64,000 bases of DNA, from NCBI GenBank assembly GCA_903813345.2, contig CAIIXF020000012.1, positions 785,318 through 849,317 of the forward strand. The letters run 5' to 3'. Made by a program: the position numbers and the translations under genes. This DNA comes from Owenia fusiformis. Its lineage: Eukaryota > Annelida > Polychaeta > Sabellida > Oweniidae. Below, in pieces: positions 1 to 14,400 of the stretch. The notes below the pieces were generated by a model. The model did not search any database and had not been told where the DNA came from. It was given only the letters and a program-made list of their open reading frames with translations. The first letter of the stretch is position 1. Every line of letters begins with the position of its first letter.

Positions 1-870
1 CTGACCTTGCAAGGGCACAGTGGGAGATACCAAAACTTGTCCCTTTAACTTTCCCTGCTTGTATGATCCTGCAGTTTCATTCATAGTTCAAAAAACTAGA
101 GATTTTATAGAAAAGTACAATATAAATGTGACGAAGGTAGAAATTATGGAAAGTTGAATTTGAATATCTATTATGGATTTTTTTTAATATATTGGGTTTG
201 ATTGCTGCTTTTTTGGAAGGTTGTATTCAAAGCTTAATATCATCATATACTTTCAGTTGGATCTATTGCAGTTATTTTTTACAACCAAGCAAAGCAATTT
301 GCTCTCAATCCATCTCAAGTTGTATTTGACATTCATGAACCTTTCATATGAAAATCATGAAAAGCTATGAAAAACTCATTCTGATCAATACCCTACATGC
401 AGAGTCCAGTTATAAACTACTGAACACGATGCTCTCTTTTAAGAAGCAAAGTCAAACGAATACAAAGGGTATCAGATCAAAGTCCCTCTTCATGGACCAA
501 TCCTTATCTGCTATATATCCAGAGATTCTAATATACAGAAAACTACAACTCATTCGGGACAGAGTCTATCCACATCTAACCAAAATTCATGTTAATTTCC
601 AAAGCTATTTTATAAACATCACTAATATATTTCCATAAGACATAATGATATCATGATTTCCTTTAACGATTTATACCCACACGGGACCAGTTGCTTCTTG
701 TGTTTAATAGTTTAACCATAAGCTCAGAAGCAATTGATTTTTACTCAAACATACAAGTCAATTTAGGGCTCAGGAGGGAATTGATTGGATGATTTGTGTG
801 TTTTCGTATAACTAAATCATGCAAGCGAAGATCTGTAATTTTTACATCAGGGGATTAAGTTGCAAGCGTG

Positions 871-960
871 AATTCAACTTTCAGCTGTCGGCGGACTCAT
901 TTAAATGAGTTGGCCATAAAATAGCAGTCAAATCATCAGCCGACAGCCATTGGTTGAATT
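871..960. repeat. short inverted repeat (hairpin, MITE-like)
   Basis: Arms aattcaactttcagctgtcgg and, inverted, ccgacagccattggttgaatt flank about 45 bases that contain a second palindrome, actcatttaaatgagt. The size and nested symmetry suggest a short MITE or its remnant. No clear target-site duplication was found. Confidence 0.5.
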
Positions 961-1426
961 TGCAAATGCTAGCTTAGGCTCGATGAATTTTTGTTTGTAT
1001 TGCATGCATGAATAACTACCAATGTGGATTGATGCATGACATTTAAATCTAATTATTCAGCAGAACACCTGAAAATCAAGAACTATAAAATTTTGCAGTA
1101 ATATGGACAATAAAGAATGAAGCGTGAAATGCTAAATAGGATAAATAATTCTACAATTGTGGCATTTCCGCACAGTTGGTCAACCAAACAAGGTCAGGGT
1201 GACATGTTATAAAAATGATTCCAAGATGGACGATATATATAGTCTTACATGGAATTAGCAAGGAATAACGTTGTTAAGCAAGAAATATATAAATCTCTTA
1301 ATTCAACTTAATTCAAGCCCCCCCTCCCGAATTTCTGGGTATAAAGATATATGGAAGAGGAAAAAGGCCAAACAGTCACCAACCTCTCCCTACATTCCAA
1401 TATTCCAATATTCTCCCTCATATGTA

Positions 1427-1476
1427 GTACAATAACGTCATTTCTAAGGGCAATATAGTGAAATATTGGACCGAGT
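1427..1476. repeat. dispersed repeat block shared with 56180-56230
   Basis: The block reads tacaataacgtcatttct, then gggcaatatagtgaaat, then ttggaccgag. The same 50-base block with a few substitutions occurs at 56180-56230 inside a foldback element. Downstream, attattaccacc at 1486-1500 recurs inverted near 1690-1702, suggesting that the block is one edge of a further decayed inverted-repeat element (about 1427-1702). Confidence 0.55.
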
Positions 1477-4400
1477 ATTATTACCACCGTTAACGACCAG
1501 GGCTAAAATAGCAAGAAAATCTTAAGCACTGAACGATATCTAATTTCCCGGGGAAAAATTGCCGGTCCAGAATATATTCTAAACCGGTCCATATGGACCA
1601 CCACTATGATGTCACACATTTCTCAGGTTGATATAGTAAAATTAATGCCTTCTAAACTAGCACTAAAACCCCTAGAACTGGCCCGGCAAGGTGGTAATAA
1701 TTGAGAAATGTATAAGAGAAGGGGTATGGGGGGGGAGGAGAAGTCTTTATTCATTAATGTCCAATATACAATGGTATAATGTATAACTGATATTTCATGA
1801 AATTGTACATTTCAATTGTTGGTTATTAAACAGACAGGATGCTTCTTTGAATCAGCTTTCTATATCAATTCTCGTAACTAACACAAAAGCATGAATGCAT
1901 AAAAAATATATTGAACACATGCAAATAACGATGATTGCCCATTTAATCATGGAGAGAACTTAATTCCCATAGAAAAATAACATCCCTGAATAATTGATTA
2001 AACCTTGCAAAATCAAGCAAACATTTAATATCTACCCGAGTCTGATCGTAAGTTCTCTTGAGGAAAGAATCCATGGTGTAAACATTTAGAATTCTTCGTT
2101 TTATGGACACATCAGTTTTGAAGAAATTATGAAAAATATATACTTGTATATGTATCACCTGTTTTCTGGGAAGGTTTACCCTGGCGAATATTCTTTGTCA
2201 AATTTCCATGCATTTTCATCTTATATGAATAATAAAAAATAGATGAATGACGAAGGAAACTTTTACAGACACAAAGACTATATATCAAATGTATAAAATG
2301 GCTAAAAATACTTACGTCTAATAATTTACACAAGGAAAATATCAAAATGAGCAAGATAGTTAGAAAAATTTCTGTAAGGGAGATAGACTTTCGGTAATTA
2401 CACTGACAGGCCAATACATCATAATGAAAGATGGGGCATTTGGGGCGTTAATATCAAATCCTGGACAATTCACCAATATGACCCTTCCGAGACCTCTTTG
2501 AATATATTACAATATGAAAGAAAGGACGTTTAATAGCCATAAAAGAGTTATGATCGACTAAGTAGGTGGTCGGAAACCTCCACAAAGATGGCTGTCAAAA
2601 GTTCTATGAGTGAGAGTGTTCCTAGGTCCACCTATAAACGCCCTAACAATCAACGATTGTAACTAGATGTGAGGTAGACACACTTCTTGCTTGAATATAT
2701 CTTATGATTCTGATCTCTTTCTTCAAAAATAGATAAAAATTGTCACGGTATACATATACTGTGATGAGATTTCTATGATTTTTTGACAAAGCACAAAGTC
2801 AAAAAGTGGAAATTTACAAGAGGAAAGCTTATGAAGCCATTTTTCATAACTCTACAATATCAATAAATCGCAAGTTAAATAGTCGGGAAAGAATGTTATT
2901 TAGAGACCCCTTCACAATGAAGTAATTATTAACGCTTTGCAAGAAACTACAAAAAATTCATGACAAGTTATGACATCTAAGAGATTCGACTTTTTCATCC
3001 AATTACAGCGTTCCGTACCGCACAAAAATATTTATCAATGATCTACTGAACACATACAAGATATAGGGAAAGTGCCAAAATAAATTAAAGTCAAATTTCT
3101 ATACAAATTATTGAAAAGTTTTATAACAATGGGCTACCTTAAATGACCTCACAATCAGGATGCGACATTGTTCTTCTGAACACCTACTGTCAAATGTGCT
3201 ACCATCGACATGCTTCACTGCATTATGAATGACTTATGATATTATTGCTTTAGATGAAAGTTTCAAGGTTATTATTAATCACGACACCATTTAAGCCACT
3301 CAGATTTTCAATGCTTTGGCTCGTAATTGCTAATTAATCAATAGAACAAATCGATATTCTAGTTCAAATCACAAAATTTTGCGTAACATGTAGTGTGTCA
3401 CACAGTGGAAAAACTAAACTCTTGCTGGGAAAGGCTATTTTAGTTTTTATGCTGATCTGAATGAGCCCAAATGTAACTGCCATGAAATTATGTACAGCTA
3501 CTTAATAAAGCATAGAGGTTTCTGGCTATGATTCTGATTGGCTGGTTGAATTTTTATCAGCAAAACTTGATTGGTTGAGGCAAGATCAGAGCAATATCCT
3601 TATGCAAAAGTCCAGATGAAATTGAATAATTTTTATAAAGGGTAGGCTTCATGGGTGTGGTTGTTAGAGTGCAAATTCACCAACAGATGAAATCTCTCAT
3701 CTCTTCAGATCAGGATACGGCCAAGTGTCTCCCAGAGGCGATCCTTCAAACACATCTTAAATACTCTCCATAATTCATACATAACGCAAATGGTCACTGA
3801 TATAGAATTTTTTATCCCTAAGATATAAATTAACAACCCTCAAGTTTTAAAATGTCAAATTAAATAGTAAATAATAAGAGAAATAGAGATACCAGTACCA
3901 AACTTTGTCTCCTTACTTAACAAGATACAGAAATGTGCAAAAATCATACACTTGATATAAAAATTTCATTTCTAAGAGGAGAATAAGCATACGAAGTTTG
4001 ACATTTACAGCGAGGGAGTTATCAATGAGTTGAGAATTTCAACAGAGATTTGCTTACATAAAGCTCAAGAGAACCCAGTGGCAAATCTACAAATATAATA
4101 CTCAGTGGTCAAAATGGAATTTCTACATATTTGCAATTTACAATGACGTTTTGCACCCATAGGCCTATATTTTCGAGTCTAGAGTAGGAAAAATTCTATT
4201 GGTAGACTCTAGTATAAATGTGGATTCCAGGCCTGTCATGGAATTTATACCTTGTATTTGGTTCTTCTCCCACAAACCATTCCCTTCACTGGACCTAAGT
4301 GTTTACCTGGCACAATTTGATACACCTTGATGGTCATGAGGCAAGCCAACAAAATTCTACAAAAATGAATTTTTAGATTTTTCAGACAAAAACTGTGAAA

Positions 4401-6264
4401 AGTATATCCCATAATAGTATACTATTGACTTTGGTTAAGTTTTACCACACCTATTCAATTTTACCTCACATAAATGAGGCTATGCCTCATATAGTATATA
4501 GTATTGCAGTGTAGTGTATATGTTGATGACTACATGCAGTCACATTGCTCTATGGCGCCTCTTGATTAAGGACTATAAAACATTTTTATGGCAGTATATT
4601 CTAAATGGTCATAAAATACAAGCAGAAATTTGACCCAAACAATATTTGGCAAATTACCATAAAAGGCATGAACATGATGAAATATGCACCGGCTATACAT
4701 GGAAAAACAGCACAATCAGGTGGTTTACTTTATAAAATATACTGCGATAATTATATGTACGTTATGTGCCTGAATAATGGTAGAATAAAACGCAAATATC
4801 TTTCATTTGTCTTACTAACTGGGACGACTTTCAAGATTTTGCAGTTTTCACCTGATAAAAACATAAATCAAGTGAGACTCGATTGCTCTGTAAATTCACC
4901 TCCGTATGCAGGGTAAATAAGGGTCACTCTAAATGACACAAAATTCAGCATTTTGAGTTGGAGTTTGAAGGATTCAAGTGTTTACTTCTTTACGATTTTA
5001 TAGCGGCTGTTAATTTATACATTGTAATTTTGTTTTTAAATCCACAGGAATTGAATTTAGATTTCTGATAAGACTTCATCTGTAAAGATTTTGAAATTAT
5101 GTGCTCTTGTATTTATGCTTCTCAATTTATAGTGTAAATTGGGAAATATCAGACGTCCAAATCATAAGCATTCAATGAATATGCATTTTTTATTGCGACA
5201 TTTAGAATACATAAAAGGGTATTCATAGCTATACTAACTGACCCAAGTCCAAAGAGCATCTGTCATTCAAAATATACAATTTTAAATATTATACAGTTCA
5301 AATAAAATAAGCACAAAGAGAATTGGATAAGTCATCTTTCACACGTTTGACATGTTTAATAGAGCACCTAATCCAATATTCACAAACTTTAATTTTGATT
5401 CCTGTCAATTTAATGTTAAATATTTTAGGATTTCTGTCTGGCCAAGATGTGTGAATTTAGTTGGAACTAATCTTTTATTTGAAATTAAATCAAAATCCTT
5501 TAATACATTCACAATAAAGTTTCCACTATGTGTGAACAAAGACTGAAAACACCAAGCTCCTGTCCATGCAAAAATCTCAACATGTCCATGCTTATTTCTC
5601 TCATTTCTCCCTATTTTATGAATGAAATATTTCATGTGCTTAAATTTCTACACAATTTAGGGTACCAACCAGATATCTCTATATTCATTTTTTGTTTTCA
5701 TTCCCCTTTTTTATTTTAATTTGTATTTTAAAACCTGACCGTAAATTTTTATTTTTAGGTAATCTGGACCAATCTCATTCTGGTTGGATACTCTATTCAT
5801 CTGTTACATCCAAAATATCAGCTAAATACGAACATTAATACACATTAATACGGCATCATACAAGCTCATGGATTTATTGTTCCATAAACAAGAACAACGG
5901 GAAATTGCCTTATAAAAATCAAAACGTGTATACCTCTTTAAAGTCAAGTTCAAAATATACGAGTCTGTCGAAAAAGGGAAAACCCCTGATATCTATCCAA
6001 AGGGAAGGCTCGTGACTGGAAATAAGTTATTAAATGTTACTACAAAGAACGTTCTCTAACTTAAACGGATTATTTCCTCTCTTAAACGGATTATTGGATT
6101 AAGGTTTAGATAATCCATTGATCTACTCAGTGGGATCTCTACCAGAAATATAAACCTTATAAACACTTACATAACATAAAATCATTACAAATTCTCACAA
6201 TTTTGGTCACATATACAGTAGAAACAGAATATGTCAATTCTCCCCATAAAATAAGACATTATAA

Positions 6265-6400
6265 GTTATTCAATGATTCGAGTGAAATACAGAAAATATT
6301 CTTCCCGAGAAGGTCGTATTTCACGATGCGCTAGCAGAGTGAAATACAGACGTTCAAGGGAAGAATATTTTCTGTATTTCACAAGAAATCATTGAATAAC
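6265..6400. mobile_element. 136-bp palindromic MITE
   Basis: The left arm begins gttattcaatgatt, then gtgaaatacagaaaatattc; the right arm is its near-perfect reverse complement ending atcattgaataac. Each arm is about 42 bases. A smaller hairpin, gtatttcac ... gtgaaatac, sits in the centre. There is no coding potential, as expected for a non-autonomous DNA element. Confidence 0.7.
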
Positions 6401-6710
6401 GATTTTATTCCATGATTACCCATATGAAACTTGCCTAAATCAAGTCCGTTGGCTCGGGGCCGGAGAAACAGATCAACCTTCTCACCTCAGAGATTTTTAA
6501 TCGATATTCCTTCAAAATCTTTATGGCCTTGGTTTGCTTTTTGTTTGCGTGTTTTATCTTAAAACTATTGATTGTGGTGATCACAGTATACGTTTCTGAT
6601 ATTTGAATCAGATATTTATAGCAAAATTCAAAAATAAGCATGCGTTGGTGTAAAGTAATCGCCATTGATTTTTTTCTGTAACAGTCATATCCTGGATGGA
6701 AATCTGGGGC

Positions 6711-6736
6711 GTTGGGATACTGGACCGTATCCCAAC
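6711..6736. repeat. perfect 10-bp hairpin
   Basis: gttgggatac, six bases, then gtatcccaac: a perfect 10-bp inverted repeat, followed within a few bases by the CRE-like octamer tgacgtca. Its role is unknown. Confidence 0.5.
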
Positions 6737-9700
6737 CCTGACGTCATTGACACTGGAAAGTGCGTGTAAATACAGAATATATTTAAGTCACGTGGACCAA
6801 TCAGATTGCAGGGAAATTCACCATCATGGAATAAAAAGCTATACTCCCCTCTACAAGTCTGGCAACTGGATGTTTCATTAGATATCACATCACAATCTAT
6901 CAATGCTTGAATCTTAATTTTGCTCTTAAATTAGTTTAGAAATGATTACTAAGTTGAATTTTTTCTATCGCCAACACTGACTTTGATAAGTGATTCCTGG
7001 TTACCAAACTTATGATGGGAAGTGTATATAAATTGTAACCAACAGGTTTTATTGTCAAATTCAATGTTGAAATGATGGGAGCAATATTCAGAAATAAAGT
7101 TGATAATGTGAAGTTAAAGTTAGATACAGAGAAAGTGAAAAACTTTTCAAAAAGATCCACAATTTCAAAATCTTTTGGGTTCATATTTTTACTTCCAATT
7201 TCTAACTATAACTCCATAGAAGATGAAAGAATTGAAAGTTTGTATTATATGTTTATTTTTATGAATACAGATAACAGAATTATTATTTTACAGATATTTT
7301 AAAACCATCACTATTTTCTGCATCTACAATAACTTCCCTTTTTAGTGACATCAAGGGTCATTTTAGGAATACTGTACTTCATTTCAGATTAGATGAATAT
7401 GAATATTAATAATGATTATATGTATTTACACTTCTTTTATTGACAATAGTATCAAAGTGTCATGACATATTAGTTCACATAAAATGTCCCGAATGAAAAT
7501 TCTGTCTGTCTGTTTTCCAAAACCACATGATCCAAGTGAGCATATATTCTCCATTCTACTTTGGGTTTAACCATTGTATTCCAAGGGTCATTGAAATACT
7601 AATCTTATCAAACTCATAAACAAATTTAGGATTTATCTCAAATCAAGCAAGTAGAATATTAAAACGATCTTTAATAAACGTTTTTCATCTTTCTGGAATC
7701 TGGTAGACTATATGAGCATACAAAAAATATTTTTATTGGCATCTATCACAAAGCACTTATGTAATAGTCGTGACTTCTGGAATTCAGAATAACCAACAAG
7801 GTCTAAAAGAACATTACGCGACCTATAAGTCACAGGCATTCCTTCCAAAACAATACTCACGTCTTAAAACGATTTATTCTATAAGGGCCTGCAGGGAAGT
7901 CATCCTACTCCGAGCAGTGCTTGATATTTATTACATAACATATGGATTGAGAATATCTGCCTTATTACATGATAGCTTCATCTTCATGCCCTTAAAAGAA
8001 ACTAACCATTCTGAAAACTTTATAACCCAAGAATAACAAGATTCAAATCCCATTGCATCCTTAACCATTCAGATTTTACGCTACCAAAGTTTCAGAAAAA
8101 CATGAGCTTGCGTTCGACTATAGATGATCCCATCATACTTCGAGGGCATTTAACAAACCGCAAATGAAATGAAATTTGTAAGGAGTCGCAAATTCTAAGC
8201 AGTTCATATTTGAGATTCCGTTACTAATAATTCATGTCTCAATAATAAATTACATAACATCTCTTTCCAATCCGACTTCAACAATGAGCTAATAATCTTT
8301 CTCTATTGGCCAATAATTTCATTGATTGACAAGTCACCTACTCATGACGCAAGCCAATGACTCTGGAAACATTTAATAATCGAGCAATAATTTGGAGTTA
8401 TTTGAAGGAAGGAACCTCAAGTTGATAATTTTTCTACTTTGAAATTCTGAAGTGTAAAGCTATGAGCAGATTACCTTCTCATTAATTCAGTTCCTTATAC
8501 CCTTTGTAAAAGAGTTGAAACTTCACTCTTAAAATAACAAATAATTCTTTGGTCTGGCTTGGCCAATCAGAAGCTTCAAAATGTACCATACAAAATCTGA
8601 TTGACTAGAAGAATGCACTGTCATCTACCCATTCATAGCTGACATCTTGTTTCATATCTAAAATCTAAATGTCAGAGAGTTATTCTATCGTGTCAGTCGT
8701 ATCAAGGTACCGAAACTGTAATTTTATTCAAAACCTTCAGAGGATAGAATTATTATGAAGTGTCTCAATCTCAGGGTAAGAAGGAAAAATTTATCGAAAC
8801 CCAAAAGAATTCTTTTGAAGCCTTTCAATAATTTACTCATTTCCTAAACCTTAATTGCCTATTATGTCACATTCTAACTATTACAATTTAAATGCTGATC
8901 TTAAGGATCTCATATGAATATTTCATATCCTTGAGCCAGGAATTGAACTCAGGGCCAAGTGATATGGTAAAATTGGCTCTTAAAGAATGGTAACACTTAG
9001 GTTGAATATACTGCAGAAATAAAAACAATGTTTTTGAAAAGAAGCTTTGGACCTTCCATGGAATAATTAATGAAATCATTAAGGAAACCAGCAAAATTTT
9101 CATATTCAAGAAAGCGTGACGTTGATATCGATTGAGAGAGACGAGGTACGGAATTTGGGGAGATAGTTAAATACCAGAATGTTACAGTATTAACAGTACA
9201 GAAGTACAATTTGTAAAACATAGTTCAAGTTTTCAATTTTCATATCACAGATTAGAACTTTTTTGTTCAGATTTATTTTAATGATGATGTTGGTGTATTT
9301 TATCAGAGAGACTTCTTCACGGAAATTAAGTGTAACAAATTGATTTAGTTTTTGCAATATTTCGATTCATTATTTAAATCTTTTTCAAGCAACTGAAAAT
9401 TGTTCCTATAAAATTAAGTGTGATGGATCAATTCAGAATGATGGAACTTCTGAATCAAATACCCAAAGAATCATACTGCCACAAAATAACCGAACAATTC
9501 TATATGCAGACAGTGAAACGATTTGAACATTGCAGACAATAGACAACATTAGTAAAATAACAAAATTGGTGTGTTACAAATTATCAAGTTAAGAAAAATA
9601 GAATGTTGAACAATACAGTGAATAATAAAAAAAGATATACAATAAAAACTTTAAAACATAAGTTGAGTAAAACATCATTCAGAAACAGATTCTTAGATAA

Positions 9701-10192
9701 TAAGGTGAAATAATATTGACTAGGGAGATATTTTAAGCATAAGTATACCACCATAAAACCATTCATTGGGGATGGTTCTACTGGTATAATGTACATCACT
9801 AGCTGATCATTGCCAAATAAGCATTCACAATGATGTCACGGTGGTCTCCATAGATACCGTATCAGTAGTTGTTTTTAAATGAAGAACGAAATCAATGGAA
9901 AACAATAAGGGAGATAAATCAATGCCTACTAGTATGTCTATTCAAGACCATTATTTTTACCACGATACACCGTTTTATTTGTTTCCAGTCTTGAAAGTTA
10001 AAAAACACAATGATGTTATGAGAATCAAAATTACTTTTTTATTTTTGACTCTAGTCATAAAAATACAGTGGACGTAACAATATGTCACCATATTGTGGTG
10101 GTGACATAATGAAAAGTCACCATCTTTGTGGTGACATACAAATCAAAGTACAACGAAAGCCTGGTTGTTAATGACTGATATCACAATAAAAA

Positions 10193-10385
10193 ATGGGCGT
10201 AGCGCTATTTTTCTAAGTAGTACGCCACCACCACAGGAACAAGAGTTGAGTGAATAAAAAAACAAGCATTCAGGGGGGTCTGGGGGTTCCCCCCAGGAAA
10301 ATTTTGAAATTTGGTTGTATTTGGAGCGATTTTGCAACCATCTGGTACGCCTGTGCGTACCCAGCGTACCGGGCGCTACGCCCAT
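10193..10385. mobile_element. 193-bp MITE with terminal inverted repeats ATGGGCGTAGCGC
   Basis: Starts atgggcgtagcgct and ends with its near inverse gggcgctacgcccat. The interior is more GC-rich than the surroundings and has a run around caggggggtctgggggttcc. The 80-codon ORF across it is frame noise. Just upstream, 10082-10138 has two short hairpins built on gtcaccat/gtggtgac. Confidence 0.6.
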
Positions 10386-11291
10386 GAGATATATTTAATA
10401 GCTATATTTATAGATTTGATTTGTTTTTGCTAAAAAAAGGAAAGCTATGACCTCTTATAATTGCCAAATTTCTCCAATGCTAATTCAGACATCACCCTTC
10501 ATAACAGGAATGCCAGAAATCCATCAAACTAAAGGAGGCTATACATTTTTTAGCTAATTTACTAACAATCCAAAATAAACAAGTTATGACTTTAACACAT
10601 GTTTGTATTTTTCCATGTAAAATTCACTTTGGTTCATTGATTGATTATTTTAACAAGTACAAAAATAGTCTCAAAACTTCAAAGTAGTTTGAAATTCATA
10701 GCAGTTAAAAGGAATGCCATTCAGTCAAGATCACACACTTCAATCATATTCCTAAAATTCATATTTCTTATGACTTAGGGCAAATATACGGAAACAGCTA
10801 AGGGGTATAATTTCTAACGAAAACAAAGCAACAAGATTAGCGTCAAATTGCTCATGCATGAGTACTAGAAGTCAAATCACTGGTATACCAATATTCTACC
10901 CGACTGGCCATTTAGTATATATCTTGCAAAATTAAGTAAATGGTATCCAAAATTAAGTAAATGGTATTTGATTTGAAGAAGTCAATATTAAATATTTGTT
11001 AGTAATCCATAATTGGGTTTTTATAAAAGATATCATTGAAGATAAAGGTTTCATATAATTGAAGGAATTGTATTTCAATTATTTCAGCAAGACAGTTAGA
11101 CTCCCAGCATTCCTTGATGCTTCTCTTGTCTGGCATGAACCATTTTGGTAAAAATATAACCATACTACTATCTTTAGACCAATCACACTGGTAGGGAAAT
11201 AGAGAAGGGAGGGTTAAAACAAGATGTGCAACATGGGCCACAAGAAATGACTGTGACATAATGGACGGTTGAGATTAAATTATTTACTGAC

Positions 11292-11414
11292 CTTGTTAAA
11301 GACAGACATACAGTCTAGTCCCAGTCCTGGCTGCTCCAGTTTCACCACCCCCACCCATCCATATGAATACAAGTCTTCATCCTCTGCTCTGTTACATAAG
11401 CCAAGGGGATGAAG
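11292..11414 (-). CDS. ZNRF3: ZNRF3 exon 2: ectodomain segment
   Basis: Begins after gttactttcag and ends AACAAG|gtcagt. It encodes 41 residues with the conserved HPLGLCN and [12 protein letters not shown] blocks; the Cys in LGLCN and the Cys in LDCMS probably pair, as inferred from the vertebrate ectodomain fold. A decayed copy of the middle of this exon lies about 50 bases upstream in the intron. Confidence 0.92.
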
Positions 11415-14400
11415 CTGAAAGTAACAAATAATAACACAGGGTAAGATATGGGTTTTATTCCTATTCCTGGGTGTGCCAGTTTCACCACCCCTACCCATCA
11501 ATATGAATACAGGAGAAATAATAAAAGGGTGGGATATGGGTTTTATCCTACTAGAGGATATGGTATTCTAATTTAATGCTGTTACAGAGATCAAGTTGGT
11601 AAAGCTGAAAAGTAACAAATAACTTAGGTTTAGATATTGGTTTTATCCTGAAGAAAGATATGTCTTCATCTAACTTAATATATTCTATCCCTTTTATTAT
11701 TTAAACATAATAAAAAGGTGAAAAACATCTAGCAACCTCAATTCATATCCACCTATCCAGGTAAACTAAATATTAAGAGTTTCATATCTAACAATGTTCA
11801 AACCTAACATTTGTCATAATATAAATCAATGTAAATCAAACTTAGTGAAAAAGTCATAAAAAGTGAATAGATTTTTATTATTTAACTCCACATGCTATAA
11901 TTGAATAAACTTAAAAAATTGCGATATTGGTCATGTACCATGCACATTTATAAAAGCCAACATAGTACTTTTTGCCCTTAATAGAAAAACTCAATTAGAT
12001 TCAAAATATACAGAGGAATATACCAGTAAATCTAACAACATCATTGTGGGGTCTACAGCCCATATCATCCCAAAGGGAACATCTTGAATGGACTGTTATA
12101 ATTTTTATTCATTTAGGCCTGATATAGATATCTGTTCAAGTGGCTTTCACATATTCAATTAGATACAAAATTATGACGTGTGATTAAAAACCATACAATA
12201 GAATCAAAAGGATTGTCAGTACTTAATTTAATCTATATTTAAATGTACTTTACATGTATATATATAAGCCTCAGGAAAAGTTATGCATTCATAGAATACA
12301 GTGATCTACTCAGGATTTTATCTCGGGTGGGTGCAAAATTCTCATTTTCAGACAAAAATTGGTCAAAATAATGCCAATTTGTCACGATTTTTCTCATTTT
12401 CAAATGGGTGCAAATGGATTTTCAGGTGGGTGCAAGCCTATTTTCATATCTCAGGTGGGTGCTGGGAGATCACTGGAATATATCTAGTTTTTCTAGAATT
12501 TTAATGATAAGGTAGTTAACCTGTGATTTAAATAAAATTGATTTCTATACCACCTTTAATATTTGGTTTTAGAAATTTGTTCGATATTATCATTGAAGAA
12601 TCTTAACTCATGTAGAAAACAGAATCCAAATGCTAAATACATGTTGCAATGAAAGTGTTAAGTTCATTGAAATACTTTACAAGGGTAAGCATGCCTTGTT
12701 AGAGATTTTCAACAAAAGTGTTTTAATTTCAACCTAATAAACGTCAATATTTTGCAAATTGTGTTTTATTGCTTTTTGAGTCAGCCTCAAGATATCACTT
12801 CAAAACGCACTCAATGACCTCCACTTGAAACCGACTATAACCCAAAATTAACAAACAAGATTTTTCAAAATCAACATTTAACGAGGGTTTTAATCCGGCC
12901 TTGTACAGACCCCTCGACCACAATTATACCTCGAAGAGAATACTGGAGAAAGAAATATTGGTTAAAATTGTCAATGATAGCTAATTAATCAAAGCGGAAG
13001 AAAAATAGTTTTTATATGAGCAATAGTTTGTAATAAATGGGTCTTGAGATGAAGACATTTTTCATGCTATATGTCAGAACTGATGAGAGTTTTATGCTAA
13101 AGTAACTCCAGCGTTCTGTTATGTTATATTCATGCTCTGGAGCTATTCATGCAGTCTCTCGATGTTCTACATCATCAAATTATTTCATTACAGTCTCATT
13201 GTTATGTTGCATTACATTCATATTTCAGTAAAAAACTAGATAACAGTGATAGCAAGACGCAACAAATCCAATCAACCAGCCATGGCTGCCATATTTCTGT
13301 ACCATCAATTTATTCAATTACAGTCTTATTAGTATGTGTTGTAACATTCATATTACAATAAAATATCAGTGATTTCTCCATAATGCATCAGATCAACTGG
13401 GCGCTATACCCTACTGAACAAAAACACACCACCATGTTAAAAATCTGATGCACTAAAATGATGAAATATTAGTAAAACCATGAAATATTGGCATGAATAA
13501 TGCATTAATGAAAGGGGAAGGACAAAGCCACCCTTTAATTATTTATTCCTTGTATGTTTTTTTTGTTTCTCAAATTGAAATCTGATGTTTTACAATTCTG
13601 TTAATACCATCTTTCTGCTTTTCAACTAACAAAACTTAAAAATGGACTGATTCACAGAAGGCACTGATTGTTATGAAATTTTCACTTGTTGATACATCAC
13701 AGAGAAAACAATCTGTTTTTGTCATGCTTGAAAATTGCTATATTTTGGTCGTCTTGCGCTGATGTATATGAAGACAGGAAGGCCAGTGTACAAGAAATCG
13801 TGTCTCCCATTTAACTTTAACAGCCTAGCGCCAAGATCTGACAAGGGCATGATTTTAGGCATTCTGGGTAATTGAAGTCGGCCATTTTGAATGTCAAGTG
13901 CAATATTAATCTCAGTGTGTCTTAAAAGTCAGGACTTGTCCATGATTCGTGTCAGGATATAAACCTCATGCAACGGACAATATAATTAGCCAAATTATTC
14001 ATTTCTCTCCTTCTTTACTTGTAACACATAAACAATCTTGCAATTTTTGTTATTTCAAATATTAAATTAGAAAACTTCACAGCGAGTCATATAGTGCAAT
14101 TTCCTATAAAACGAGCCAAAACTAAACTAATCACTAAAACGTTGGTTTACCTTACATTCAATTCACCATCCTAAATAGCCAAACAAGAAATCTTTTCTAA
14201 GCCCTATAATCCTTATAAAAACATTAATATCTTGTACCACAGTAAATCACATCCGCTTGGCTCATATTAAATTAATTTTCTATAGAGTCAATTGAAGTAA
14301 GTTTAATATTTAGGCTATACAGTTAAACTTTACTGAATGGACACCATACTCAAAAGTTAATTTCATCCAAACAATGTTGGATTAAGTAGATTTGTATATC

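Larger units (their letters stand above)
1..11291. other. ZNRF3 intron 2 (partial), no coding exon recognised
   Basis: Read on both strands for the expected later ZNRF3 segments (second half of the ectodomain, transmembrane helix, RING cysteines); none was recognised, so the window appears to start inside this intron. ORFs here are short (under 110 codons), low-complexity or AT-driven, without recognisable domains. It holds small hairpin elements near 871-960, 6265-6400, 6711-6736 and 10193-10385 and a repeat block at 1427-1476. About 2400-6200 and 7000-10000 show nothing else I can name. Confidence 0.7.
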
